64,000 nucleotides of DNA from Flavobacterium sp. 1 (GTDB lineage Bacteria; Bacteroidota; Bacteroidia; Flavobacteriales; Flavobacteriaceae). The translations under genes and the position numbers were made by a program. The notes beneath the pieces are model-generated. The model did no database searches and had not been told where the DNA came from. It saw nothing but the letters and a program-made list of their open reading frames with translations. The DNA lies in assembly GCF_002797935.1 (NCBI RefSeq), contig NZ_PGER01000001.1:3596001-3660000 (forward strand). The letters are read 5' to 3'. Each line of letters begins with the position of its first letter. Position 1 is the first letter of the stretch. Shown piece by piece: positions 8,416 to 17,931 of the stretch.

Positions 8416-9978
8416 TTAATACCCAGGGTTTTGTTTTAAGTTAGGATTGGATAAAATTTCCGACACCGGAATTGGGAACAAGTTGTATTTGCTGTCCACT
8501 CCTTTTCCGTTCAAGACACCACCTTTCCAAGCCCATAAATAATCTGCTGAAGTGAATTTTTTATAGCGGATAAGATCGGTTCTTCTGTATCCTTCCCACA
8601 TCATTTCTCTAGCTCTTTCGTCTAGAATAAACTGTAAATTCAAATCTTTTGAAGCAATATTTCCCGAAGTGCTGTTGGGGTCATTGGCATAAGCTCTTCC
8701 TCTTATTTTGTTGATATTGCTTAGCGCCAATTGTAAATCTCCTCCTGTTCCGCCTCTTAAAACTGCTTCTGCATAAATCAAATACATTTCAGGCAAACGG
8801 AAAACCGGAAAATCAATATCGCTCAAATTATTATAGGTGTTTTTTTGCGGAATTTTAACCCCTGCTCTATCTACATTTCGGTATTTATAAATCGAATAAC
8901 CACTTAGTGAATTGGATAACGACACCACTTCCAAGGTGCGTTTTGCCTCATCTTTTTCTGTCCAAAACACTGCTCTTTTATCAACACTTGTGTCGTGTGT
9001 TGGAAACAAAGACACAATAGACGGTGTTACACGATAAAGATTCCAACTGGCGCTCATGCCATTAATTTCTGCAGGAACACCTGATGCGCCTAATGCAAAA
9101 ACATTTGTGGTTCCCCAAGAAGTTACATATTCATTATTATAGTTGAAGGTGAAAATAAATTCGCTGGTGTTTTTATTGTTATCCCCGAGCATCAGCCATT
9201 GATGATTCGAAACTAATGAATAACCTGCATCAATTACTTTTTTGCTATAAGTAATGGCTTCCGTATAATGTGCTTCGCCGGAATATACCTCAGCATTCAG
9301 ATAGAGTCTAGCCAAAAGCGACCAAACTGCAGCTTTATCGGCACGTCCGTATTCGTTGGCTTTTGGAGCGGCCATAGATGCATCAATCGCTTTCAATTCC
9401 GATTCAATAAAACGGTACAAATCGGCTTGTTTTATTTGTTTTGGAATTTCGCCATTGGCCAATGTTGCTTCCGTTGCAAACGAAGGGTTTCCAAACAAAT
9501 CCAAAAGCATCCAATAGGCATAAGCTCTAACAAAACGCACTTCGGAATAGTACTTTGCAATCTCTGCTTTATCAGCTTCAGAAAAACCTCTTTTGCTTAC
9601 CATTTCTGGCGATGCTTCGATAATAAAATTATTGCAAAGCGTAATCAGGTACAAGCCACTTTTATATACATCGGCAGATTCAGTATGATCAGCCGACCAG
9701 TCTAACTCAGTAGTTTTATGGCTATCCCAGGTATTTACAGCTTCGTCACTAGAGACTTCCTGCAATTCCCAATAACCTCTGTAGAAGAAATTATTAGCAC
9801 CCGATAATTGAATATATGTAGAAACAAGCCCTTGTTTATACCCATCAAGCGTGCTAAATTGGACATCATTGGTCAATGCATTTGTAGGGAATCGGTCCAA
9901 ATCATTTGTGCAGGATGTAACCATCAAAGCCACCAAAAGGATTCCAATATATTTGATTTTAAATAAACTTTTTTTCAT
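8416..9978 (-). CDS. SusD/RagB-family glycan-binding lipoprotein
   Basis: A SusD-like protein of 520 residues. Lipobox V-T-S-C at Cys23; the N-terminal alpha-helical TPR-like core is seen in the first 300 residues (for example EVRFVRAYAYWMLLDLFG), and the SusD C-terminal region ends in DERAREMMWEGYRRTDLIR and LFPIPVSEILSNPNLKQNPGY, both characteristic. It forms the lid of the SusC channel and binds oligosaccharide. The gene starts 29 bp after susC ends, so the two are co-transcribed. Confidence 0.95.
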   Translation of the reverse strand: MKKSLFKIKYIGILLVALMVTSCTNDLDRFPTNALTNDVQFSTLDGYKQGLVSTYIQLSGANNFFYRGYWELQEVSSDEAVNTWDSHKTTELDWSADHTESADVYKSGLYLITLCNNFIIEASPEMVSKRGFSEADKAEIAKYYSEVRFVRAYAYWMLLDLFGNPSFATEATLANGEIPKQIKQADLYRFIESELKAIDASMAAPKANEYGRADKAAVWSLLARLYLNAEVYSGEAHYTEAITYSKKVIDAGYSLVSNHQWLMLGDNNKNTSEFIFTFNYNNEYVTSWGTTNVFALGASGVPAEINGMSASWNLYRVTPSIVSLFPTHDTSVDKRAVFWTEKDEAKRTLEVVSLSNSLSGYSIYKYRNVDRAGVKIPQKNTYNNLSDIDFPVFRLPEMYLIYAEAVLRGGTGGDLQLALSNINKIRGRAYANDPNSTSGNIASKDLNLQFILDERAREMMWEGYRRTDLIRYKKFTSADYLWAWKGGVLNGKGVDSKYNLFPIPVSEILSNPNLKQNPGY

Positions 9979-10007
9979 TTTTATAATTTTAATAAATTAA
10001 GTTTTCC

Positions 10008-12986
10008 TTAGAAATTTAAATTCAAAGAAAGCGAATAGGTTCTTGGTGCAGTATAGATAGCTCCATTGTTGCTCCCCCAATTATAGGATGCTTCAGGATC
10101 ACCTCCTGTAAAATCGGTGATTACGAATACGTTTTGAACAGAAGCAGATAAAATAACTTTGTTATTGTCTTTTTTAGGATTGATTAAATTTCCAAAATCA
10201 TAACTTAAATTAATGTTATCCATTTTTAAGAAAGAAGCGTCTTGTAAATAATAATCACTGTATTGCTGATTAACATTTCCTGCCTGCGTAAAACCAGTTT
10301 CGAAATAAGATTGGTCAATATTATTGCGTGTTAAACCGCTGTAAATAGCCGATAAATTGTCGTTTGGTTTGTAAAACACATATTGTCCAAGATTAGAATG
10401 AAAGGCCATACCCAAGGCTAATTTTTTATAATTAAAAGCGGTATTGAAGCCAATAATATGTTTTGGCGAAGAACTTTCGGTTCTGTATCTGTCTTTTTCA
10501 TTGATAAGTCCATCGTTATTTAAATCCACCATTTGATCTTCGATAGGTTTTCCTTGAGCATTGTAAACTTGATGATAAACAAAGAAAGTATTTCTAGAAT
10601 ACCCAACAGAATTTACTAATATATTGCCGCTCAATAAACCTACTCCCGAATCATCTCCTACAGAAAGTTTGGTGATTTTATTTTCGTTGTAGCTATAATT
10701 AACGCCTAGATTCCAATCGAAATCTCCCTTTTTGACAAGTAAGGCATTAACATTTACTTCTAAGCCCCTGTTTTCTAAACTACCAATATTTTTAACAATG
10801 TTATTGGCAAAATCTGTCCCAGAAGGAATGGTAACATCGTTTAGCAAGTCATCTGTAACTCTATGATAAACATCAAAACTTCCATAAATTCTATTGCTGA
10901 ATAAACCCCAATCTAATCCAATATTCGAAGTTGTTGATTGTTCCCATTTTCTGTTACGGTCGGTTGCACTAGGATCTACTCCTTGAATGAAATTATTCCC
11001 TATTGGGTATTTAATGTTAGATGCGCCTAAGTTGTAAATTGGGATATAACCATAATTACCAATTCCTTCTTGTTGTCCTGTTACTCCCCATCCAATTCTA
11101 AATTTAAGATTAGAGATAACTTTCGAATCGACTAAAAACTTTTCGTCATTTATTTTCCAAGCCCCAGATACTGATGGAAAAGAACCCCATCTTGTTTTTG
11201 GAGAAAAACGAGATGAACCATCGGTTCTATAGGTGCCTGTCAGCACATATTTATCTTTAAATGTGTAAATTAATCTACCAAAATACGATATTAAGGTGTT
11301 TTGCGGAATGTCAAAATTGAAATTTGGTTTTGAACCCGGTTGCACATTCCCATCAACATCGTAGGATGGATAAAAATAGTTGGTCGTTTTGAAATCATTA
11401 TACGAATAACCTGCCAAAGCTTCGATACGGCTGTCGATAGATTTGATTTCTTTTGAATAATTCAATGTCGTTTCTGAAAATACATTTTCGGTTTTATATC
11501 CTAGATCTCCTTTAGAAACATATCCATTAGAAATGCTTACTGGAAAATAATTGGCTGGTGCATAATAATCCCAAGTGCCATTAGCAACATCATAACCTGA
11601 ATTTATTTTAATGCTTAAATCAGGAAAGGAATGTACCTTATAATCCAATTGAAGATTTCCAATACTTCTAAGACTTGAAGTCCTGTCTTGAACTTGTTCG
11701 AGAATGGAAACCGGATTATTATGTCCGTGTAGGACTGCCGGATTTGATGCAAATTCAGAATATTGCCAATATCCTCCATAAATCGAATTAGGATCTTTAA
11801 CAGATTGCGTAGGATCGAATGTCACGGCGGTATAAATGGCACTTTCGTCCGCTCTTCTCTCTTTTTGGCTTATTCCTTTAACATTCAAATTCACTTTAAG
11901 ATGATCATCAAAAAAAGTAGGATTGATATTAAGTGTAACTGTATTTCTCTTAAAATTTCCTGTTTTCAACGTTCCATCTTGGTCTAAAAAACCATAAGAA
12001 AAACGGTATGGCAATGCTTTTATGCCTCCAGTAAAACTTATTGAATTGTCATAGGTCAAAGCAGTTTGATAGATTTCATCTTGCCAATCCGTGTTGGCTG
12101 TACCTAATTTAAAATCAGAAATAGGCACTCCAGCAACTATTGACGCTTGCTTGGCAACCTCCCTGTACTGATCTCCCGACAAAAGATCTTGTTTGTAGAT
12201 ATTGCTAGATGCGGAAAATTTTGATACAAATGAAACTTTCAGATCTCCTTTTCCTCCTGCTTTAGTAGTAATAATTATAACTCCATTCGATCCTCTTGAG
12301 CCATAAATTGCAGCAGCAGAAGCATCTTTAAGAATACTAAAAGAAGCAATATCATCTGGATTCAAAGCGCTTATCACACCAGGTCCATCGGATAAACCAA
12401 TTGGCACCCCATCAATCACGAATAATGGATTATTGGAAGCACTCAATGAGGCTCCTCCTCTTAACAAAAAAGAACTGCCGGCACCTGGTTTTCCGCTTAC
12501 GGGTGTTATTTGCAAACCAGGAACTTTATTGGCAATAAGCTGCTCGGCATTGGTTACAAATCCTTTTTGGAATTCTTTAGCATTTACTTGGGTTACGGAA
12601 CCAGTAAGATCTTTTTTCTTGGTTGAACCATATCCAATAACCACTACTTCATTTAGTGTTTTAGACGTTTCTTGAAGGGATATATTCAAGATATTTCCTG
12701 TAATTTTTTTCTCGACAGTTGCATATCCTAAAAATGAAAATACTGCAATATCTCCAGTTGCTGCTTTAATTTGGTAATTCCCACTGTAGTCGGAAATCGC
12801 ACCATCAGTACTGTTTTTTATTGTTATCGTTACACCGGGCAGACTTGCCTTGGTTACTCCGTCTATTATAGTACCTCTAACATCTATTTTTTGTCCAAAA
12901 AATAAAAGAGGTATTAAAAAAATAATCAATGAACAGGATAGCTTGTATGCTATGGAAGTTCTTTTTCGCTTTGGTTTCGTATTCAT
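10008..12986 (-). CDS. SusC/RagA-family TonB-dependent transporter
   Basis: An outer-membrane TonB-dependent importer of 992 residues. Order of parts: signal peptide (to about residue 32), a carboxypeptidase-D-like domain typical of SusC (VRGTIIDGVTKASLPGVTITI), the TonB-contact region LNEVVVIGYGSTKKKDLTGS at about 112-131, a plug domain up to about 240 with an SRGSNGVIIITTK ending, and the 22-strand barrel, whose last strand is TYSLSLNLNF. It should import galacto-oligosaccharides made by the GH53 enzyme, with energy from TonB. It is the first gene of the catabolic operon. A 444-bp region with a 22-bp-spaced repeat lies in front of it. Confidence 0.95.
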   Translation of the reverse strand: MNTKPKRKRTSIAYKLSCSLIIFLIPLLFFGQKIDVRGTIIDGVTKASLPGVTITIKNSTDGAISDYSGNYQIKAATGDIAVFSFLGYATVEKKITGNILNISLQETSKTLNEVVVIGYGSTKKKDLTGSVTQVNAKEFQKGFVTNAEQLIANKVPGLQITPVSGKPGAGSSFLLRGGASLSASNNPLFVIDGVPIGLSDGPGVISALNPDDIASFSILKDASAAAIYGSRGSNGVIIITTKAGGKGDLKVSFVSKFSASSNIYKQDLLSGDQYREVAKQASIVAGVPISDFKLGTANTDWQDEIYQTALTYDNSISFTGGIKALPYRFSYGFLDQDGTLKTGNFKRNTVTLNINPTFFDDHLKVNLNVKGISQKERRADESAIYTAVTFDPTQSVKDPNSIYGGYWQYSEFASNPAVLHGHNNPVSILEQVQDRTSSLRSIGNLQLDYKVHSFPDLSIKINSGYDVANGTWDYYAPANYFPVSISNGYVSKGDLGYKTENVFSETTLNYSKEIKSIDSRIEALAGYSYNDFKTTNYFYPSYDVDGNVQPGSKPNFNFDIPQNTLISYFGRLIYTFKDKYVLTGTYRTDGSSRFSPKTRWGSFPSVSGAWKINDEKFLVDSKVISNLKFRIGWGVTGQQEGIGNYGYIPIYNLGASNIKYPIGNNFIQGVDPSATDRNRKWEQSTTSNIGLDWGLFSNRIYGSFDVYHRVTDDLLNDVTIPSGTDFANNIVKNIGSLENRGLEVNVNALLVKKGDFDWNLGVNYSYNENKITKLSVGDDSGVGLLSGNILVNSVGYSRNTFFVYHQVYNAQGKPIEDQMVDLNNDGLINEKDRYRTESSSPKHIIGFNTAFNYKKLALGMAFHSNLGQYVFYKPNDNLSAIYSGLTRNNIDQSYFETGFTQAGNVNQQYSDYYLQDASFLKMDNINLSYDFGNLINPKKDNNKVILSASVQNVFVITDFTGGDPEASYNWGSNNGAIYTAPRTYSLSLNLNF

Positions 12987-13430
12987 ATTAGGTTTTGATT
13001 GTAATAGTTATTTTTTTTTTGTTTTAGGATTGGTTACTGTTCATTTCTTTTTTTCATCATTCAATTTTGGTTTGTTTTTTAAGTTAGTATGGTTTGTTTA
13101 AAACTCATTTTCAATCTAAGTGTCCAATCAAAAAAAAGACACTGATCGAATGGTAAAATTATACTTGGAGTTATAAACAAAAGGGGCACGAAATCGTTTT
13201 TTTAGGGGCACGAAATCGTTTTATTTCAGAAAATAATCAGCGCAAAAGCCCTGAAAAACAGTATGGTGAAGGAATTTTATTGTGCCATTTGGAAATATAA
13301 AATAGTTTTCCCACATCCCAGCCCTCTCCAAAAAGGAGGGAGATAGAGTCGGATTATTTTATGCTTCTAAAAGGTATTATTTGTGGTATCCAGTTTGCGT
13401 TCGAATACTTAAAAAACAAAATGAAGGGTT
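12987..13430. other. Control region between the regulator and the susC operon
   Basis: These 444 bp contain no gene. They hold two 19-bp direct repeats (13182-13222) and a decayed palindromic repeat at 13318-13347 (CCAGCCCTCTCC, AAAA, AGGAGGGAG) that resembles the GC-rich palindromes inside leuS. No TAnnTTTG box was found for susC. Confidence 0.6.
13182..13222 (-). promoter_or_regulatory. Likely operator: two 19-bp direct repeats, 22-bp period
   Basis: AGGGGCACGAAATCGTTTT occurs at 13182-13200 and again, unchanged, at 13204-13222. The 22-bp pitch puts both copies on the same face of the helix, as expected for the AraC-type domains of a dimeric regulator. The pair lies about 200-236 bp before the susC start and just beyond the end of the gene for the locus's own hybrid regulator. 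Binding by that regulator is inference. Confidence 0.55.
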
Positions 13431-16400
13431 TTATTTTTCCTTCATATAAAAAGTTGGAGGATTGCCAAAACGTTCCTTGAATAGCTTACTAAAATATTTT
13501 CGGTCGGAATAACCTACTTGATAGCAAACTTCGTTTAGGGTATATTGTTTTGTTTTAAGAAGTTGTTTGGCTTTTTTTAATCTATAATCCCGCATATACT
13601 CAACAAGCGACAAGCCTGTTAAGGTTTTTAGTTTTTTATAAAGCACGGAGTGGCTCATTCCAAGTTCTTTGGCTACTAGATTTGCGCTAAGATTATCCGA
13701 ATCAATGTTTTTTTCGATAAAGAGTCCTAAATTTTCAAGAAATTCTTGGTCTTTTTTATTTTTTACAAATTCAGAGACATCGGTTGTGTCTTCTGAATGA
13801 AATTTTTGGTGTAATAAACTTCTGTTTTTAAGAATATTTTTAATTCTGGCACGAAGAAGCGACTCATTAAATGGTTTGGTAACATAGTCATCGGCCCCCA
13901 TTTCAAATCCCTCTAATTTATGCATAAAAGAATCTCTGGCGGTCAACAATATAATGGGAATATGACTTGTGCTAACATTTGATTTCAAATTATGGGTAAG
14001 CTCAATACCGTCCATAATAGGCATCATAACATCGCTTATGATAAGATCCGGTAATTTATCCAAAGCCATTTCCAGTCCTTCTTTCCCATTGGGTGCTTGT
14101 AAAATAGTAAACTCGTCCGAAAGAAGTTCGACTATATAGTTGCAGATATCAATATTGTCTTCAACAATAAGCAGGGTTTGTTCTTTTGCGGGAACTGGAG
14201 TATCGATGCCTTGCGTTAGCACTTCAACTTTATTCGGTTTAGTGGTAAAATAACTTTCAATAAATTCATCATTAGCTTCATTGGCTCCAATTTCGGCATC
14301 ATTATAAAAAGAATTTCCTTTTTTTAACAGAATTGTAAACGTGCTGCCGGCTCCTTTTTTACTTTTAACCTTTATTTCTCCTTTGTGCAGTTTTATAATT
14401 TCATTCGAAATGGTTAATCCTAATCCAAATCCTGCTCCATTGATGTTGTTGGCTTCATTGGCCTGATAAAACCGATTGAATATTTTGGAGAGGTGTTTTT
14501 TTGAAATTCCAATTCCTTCATCGACCAATTCCAATTGTACTTCCGCATCGGTTTCTGTAATAGACAGTTTTATGGAGCCTCCCGTGTTTGTAAATTTCAA
14601 GGCATTGGAAAACAAGTTATAAAGCACTTTTTCCATTTGCTTTTTGTCAAACCATAGTTCCATAATTGGACTTGAGGATTCAAATTCAAACTTAATATCC
14701 TTTTGATAGGCAAATTCTTTGAAGGAGAGGTATATCTCTTTGCTAAACTTGACCCAATCCGCTTTTACGACCTTTAACTTGATTTGACGATGCTCCAGCT
14801 TTCGATAATCAAGAAGTTCATTGACTAGATTAAGCAGGTATTCTCCATTTTTTTTGATGGCACCAAAAGGATTTTGTTGGTGTTCTTCAGGATATTCATT
14901 GCTTTTCAATAATTTATTTATGGCACTCAAAATAAGTGTAACCGGAGTTCGTATTTCATGGGAAATATTAGTGAAGAAATCCTGTTTCAAATTATGAAGC
15001 TCCACTTCCTTTTCACGAGAAAACTTTTCAAATCTTAAATCCGCTTTCATTTTTTCCCACGAAATGATGTACTTTATAGAAATTCGCAACATTAAAATTC
15101 CTAAAATCGCATAAATCAAAAAAGCCCACCATTCTAACCAAAAAGGCTTTAGTATTTTAATATTCAAAGCACTATACTCATTCCCCCATTCACTTCCCAA
15201 TTCCCTGCTTCTTACTTTAAAAACATATTGCCCAGGAGAAAGATTGGTATAGGTAGCCGATCCATCTTTACCTATAGACCTCCAATTCCTGTCGAAATTA
15301 TCCATTTTTATCTGGTATTCGCAACCGGCAGATGACGGAAACAGCATTGCCGCAAATTCGAAAGTGATTACATCCTGATCGTGTTTTAAAGTAATATTTT
15401 CGGAAAAAGAAATGTCCTTTTTTAATACCTCGTCTTCGCCAATTAGGACTTCTTTGTTGAAAAGTTTAAAACTTGTAAATTTTACTTCAGGAGTTATATT
15501 TTTGACCTTAATGGTTTCGGGATTAAATTTGACAACTCCTTTGGAACAGCCAAAATACAGCATTCCTTCTTCATCTTTGAAGCAGGAATTTATGTGATAA
15601 TCTCCTTTGAGATTGGAAAAGCTTTTAAACGCTTTTGTGGCATAATCATAATTAAAAATCCCTTGCTTGGTGCTAAACCAAATCAGTCCTTTATTGTCTT
15701 CTATAATTGCCGTTACGGTTTGATAACGAACGTTTTTGAAATTATCAAACCGATTGATTTTTTGAGTTTTTTTATCCAATAAATCGATTCCTTCACCAGC
15801 TGTTCCTATCCAAATATTTCCTTTTGTATCTTTTAAAATGCTGTAAACATAATCACTGCTTATTGAATTTTTATTCCCATCCACACTTTTATAAACCTTA
15901 AAACGGTCGGTTTTTGTATCGAAAAGATTCACGCCTCCGCCAAAAGTTGCCAGCCAAATTAAATCACCATCTTTTTGAAGTGATATTACATTGTCGCTGC
16001 TTATGGAATTTTTATCCCCTGTTTTCTTTTTAAAACTTTTAAACTCTTTTGCAGTAACATCAAAATAATTAAGTCCACCCCCCCAAGTTGCGACCCAAAT
16101 ATTATTTTCATCATCTTCAACAACGTAACGAACGTCATTAAAACTCAAAGATTTTGGGTCGCCTATCTCCTGTTTGAATTGAGTAAAACTTCCCGTTTTA
16201 TAGTTAAAATTAACAAGTCCATTTACAAAAGTGCCTATCCAGAGAGTCCCATTGCGGGCTTTATTGATGTATTGAATATAATCATCCCCAATTGAATTTT
16301 TATTGGCGCTGTTGTAACGCTTTGCTGCATGGCCATTTGGCTGTAAAACGGTCAATCCTTTTCCGTCTAATCCCATAAAAAAGGCATCCTTGTTTTTATA

Positions 16401-17519
16401 GACCGACAGTACCGAAATAGGTGATTCGCCCTTGCTTGCACTAGGTAAAAAAGTATAATCTTTATTAAGACGCAACACATCGACACCATTCCAAGCTGTT
16501 CCCAACCAAATATTGGAATTCTCATCTTCCATTAAAGCATAAATAGCATTGCTGGAAATAGACGACTCCGATTGGGAATCATTGGTATAACTAGTGACTA
16601 TCGGATGTGTGCTCTTTATGTTTTGTATTTTAAAAAGTCCAATTCCATCCGTACCAATCCAAATTGCTCCATTTCGACTCCTTTTAATACAGCGTACAAT
16701 ATGGATTTCTTTGTCTATTCCATACGATTTTTTCTGGAAACCCAAGTTATTCACATCAAAGGTTAGTAATCCTTTTCCGCTGGTTCCTATCAAGATTTCA
16801 TTCTTGTTCAATCCAATTATCGAATGGATATAATCGGGAGAAATACCGCTTGAAGACTTGATTCGGATAAACTTCCCCGTTTTTGGATTAAATTTATTCA
16901 ATCCTCCTCCGAAGGTGCCAATCCAAAAATTTTTATTTCCATCTTCATAAATGCTTCTAACGTCATTATGGCTAATCGAATAATTGTTTTTGCTTTCGAA
17001 TTTATAGGTTTTAAATGTTTGTTCTTTTTCATTGAAAAAGGACATTCCATTTTTTGTCCCTAGCCAAATCGTTCCTTTGGAATCTTCAAAAAGGCTATTC
17101 AATTCATTGGAAGGAATCGATCGATTATCGTTGGGAATGTTTTTGTAGGTTACAAATTTATCATTTGAAGGATTATATAAATTCAATCCGCCCCCGAGTG
17201 TCGCTATCCAAATTTTCCCTTTATGGTCTATCAGCAAATCGGAAATACTATTGGTACTTAAAGCGCTGTTTTGTTTGTTGTATATTTTAATTTTATTGCC
17301 ATCATACCGATTTAGTCCATTTTGGGTAGCAATCCAAACAAAACCGTTTTTCTCCTTTACAATACTGCTTACCCTGTCATTAGACAATCCATTAGTTTGG
17401 TTTATTTTACTAAACATCACTTGAGACTGGCAAAAACAAGGCGTAAAAACAGAATATATTGAAAGGAAAAAAAATGTAAAAACAGCGTTTTTTAGTTTTG
17501 TTTTCAAAGCAAAATTCAA
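13431..17519 (-). CDS. Hybrid two-component system sensor/regulator (HTCS)
   Basis: A single-chain sensor and regulator of 1362 residues that should switch on the galactan operon. After a signal peptide, residues about 35-700 are Reg_prop beta-propeller repeats (many IWIGT and GGGLN units) forming the periplasmic sensor, followed by a Y_Y_Y domain (about 720-785) and one membrane helix (about 795-815). The histidine kinase has its phospho-acceptor His854 in FFTNISHEIRTP, then the ATPase part with DEGIGIS and GAGFGLGL. A receiver domain follows (Asp1163 in LIISDVMMP) and an AraC-type HTH domain from about 1260. In known HTCS proteins an oligosaccharide binds the propeller directly. The gene is transcribed toward susC, 444 bp away. 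Confidence 0.95.
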   Translation of the reverse strand: MNFALKTKLKNAVFTFFFLSIYSVFTPCFCQSQVMFSKINQTNGLSNDRVSSIVKEKNGFVWIATQNGLNRYDGNKIKIYNKQNSALSTNSISDLLIDHKGKIWIATLGGGLNLYNPSNDKFVTYKNIPNDNRSIPSNELNSLFEDSKGTIWLGTKNGMSFFNEKEQTFKTYKFESKNNYSISHNDVRSIYEDGNKNFWIGTFGGGLNKFNPKTGKFIRIKSSSGISPDYIHSIIGLNKNEILIGTSGKGLLTFDVNNLGFQKKSYGIDKEIHIVRCIKRSRNGAIWIGTDGIGLFKIQNIKSTHPIVTSYTNDSQSESSISSNAIYALMEDENSNIWLGTAWNGVDVLRLNKDYTFLPSASKGESPISVLSVYKNKDAFFMGLDGKGLTVLQPNGHAAKRYNSANKNSIGDDYIQYINKARNGTLWIGTFVNGLVNFNYKTGSFTQFKQEIGDPKSLSFNDVRYVVEDDENNIWVATWGGGLNYFDVTAKEFKSFKKKTGDKNSISSDNVISLQKDGDLIWLATFGGGVNLFDTKTDRFKVYKSVDGNKNSISSDYVYSILKDTKGNIWIGTAGEGIDLLDKKTQKINRFDNFKNVRYQTVTAIIEDNKGLIWFSTKQGIFNYDYATKAFKSFSNLKGDYHINSCFKDEEGMLYFGCSKGVVKFNPETIKVKNITPEVKFTSFKLFNKEVLIGEDEVLKKDISFSENITLKHDQDVITFEFAAMLFPSSAGCEYQIKMDNFDRNWRSIGKDGSATYTNLSPGQYVFKVRSRELGSEWGNEYSALNIKILKPFWLEWWAFLIYAILGILMLRISIKYIISWEKMKADLRFEKFSREKEVELHNLKQDFFTNISHEIRTPVTLILSAINKLLKSNEYPEEHQQNPFGAIKKNGEYLLNLVNELLDYRKLEHRQIKLKVVKADWVKFSKEIYLSFKEFAYQKDIKFEFESSSPIMELWFDKKQMEKVLYNLFSNALKFTNTGGSIKLSITETDAEVQLELVDEGIGISKKHLSKIFNRFYQANEANNINGAGFGLGLTISNEIIKLHKGEIKVKSKKGAGSTFTILLKKGNSFYNDAEIGANEANDEFIESYFTTKPNKVEVLTQGIDTPVPAKEQTLLIVEDNIDICNYIVELLSDEFTILQAPNGKEGLEMALDKLPDLIISDVMMPIMDGIELTHNLKSNVSTSHIPIILLTARDSFMHKLEGFEMGADDYVTKPFNESLLRARIKNILKNRSLLHQKFHSEDTTDVSEFVKNKKDQEFLENLGLFIEKNIDSDNLSANLVAKELGMSHSVLYKKLKTLTGLSLVEYMRDYRLKKAKQLLKTKQYTLNEVCYQVGYSDRKYFSKLFKERFGNPPTFYMKEK

Positions 17520-17595
17520 ATTAAGAGGATTCCGACAGTAGATTATTGAAAAAATTTTAGCACAAATAAACTATTTAAAATTTTGTTCTAAACGA

Positions 17596-17603
17596 CAAAT
17601 ATA
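17596..17603 (-). promoter_or_regulatory. Possible -7 box for the HTCS gene (TATATTTG on minus strand)
   Basis: CAAATATA on the plus strand reads TATATTTG on the minus strand, a perfect TAnnTTTG, about 75 bp before the HTCS start. No TTG is present at the right distance, so this is a half-supported promoter. Confidence 0.4.
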
Positions 17604-17796
17604 AATAATTGAAATTTATTTGATTGTTTTTTTTAATTATAATGAATTTAAAAACAACTATTCTAATGAATGTTTAAAAACACTGTTAATGCCATTTGTA
17701 ATCTGAAAATGTCATATAAAGAAAGATTGTCTTTTTTGTAGTTCAATTTAAAATCTAAATAGCTTAAAACATATCGAATAGCAATTGATTCCAAGC

Positions 17797-17833
17797 AAAA
17801 AAAATCCCAATAACTCTTTTCGAGCTATTGGGA
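17797..17833 (-). terminator. Rho-independent terminator of tyrS
   Basis: On the minus strand TCCCAATAGCTC, loop GAAAA, GAGTTATTGGGA and T8, about 100 bp after the tyrS stop. Eleven of twelve positions pair canonically. Its first arm is part of the LuxE-end duplication, and a weaker relative exists inside the intact LuxE-like gene. Confidence 0.85.
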
Positions 17834-17872
17834 CGTTTTGATAATTCTGATATTCGGGGTTGTAATTTGATG
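17826..17872 (+). repeat. Right copy of the direct repeat flanking the galactan locus
   Basis: Identical to 3602-3648 except for one base, same orientation. With the left copy it brackets exactly the regulator and all five structural genes of the galactan locus. Confidence 0.85.
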
Positions 17873-17931
17873 ATAATTAAAAAAGTTAGTTTATTGAATC
17901 GTTAAATCGGCTATACATCCCGATTAAACAG

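Larger units (their letters stand above)
17795..17875 (+). pseudogene. Fragment: duplicated 3' end of the LuxE-like gene
   Basis: The bases repeat the end of the gene at 2677-3657. Read on the plus strand, 17825-17875 gives LLGRFDNSDIRGCNLMII against VLGRFDNSDIRGCNLMVI in the intact copy; one of the differences is a synonymous third-position change (cgg gga tgt against cgg ggt tgt). Just upstream, a KKNPNNSFR-like stretch matches KKYPNTTFE after allowing one inserted base, so the reading frame is broken. There is no start and no further upstream homology. The fragment overlaps the tyrS terminator. Confidence 0.75.
17520..17931. other. Intergenic region between the HTCS gene and tyrS
   Basis: This 412-bp region holds the presumed promoter of the HTCS gene (17596-17603), the tyrS terminator (17797-17833) and a LuxE-like gene fragment (17795-17875). 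The A+T-rich remainder shows nothing I can name. Confidence 0.6.

Noticed and set aside
9268..9705. 145-codon plus-strand frame opposite susD
   Set aside because: It is antisense to a clear SusD gene, with no own promoter and no family resemblance.
13182..13222. CRISPR-like repeat
   Set aside because: Only two units, with a 3-bp spacer; an operator is more plausible.
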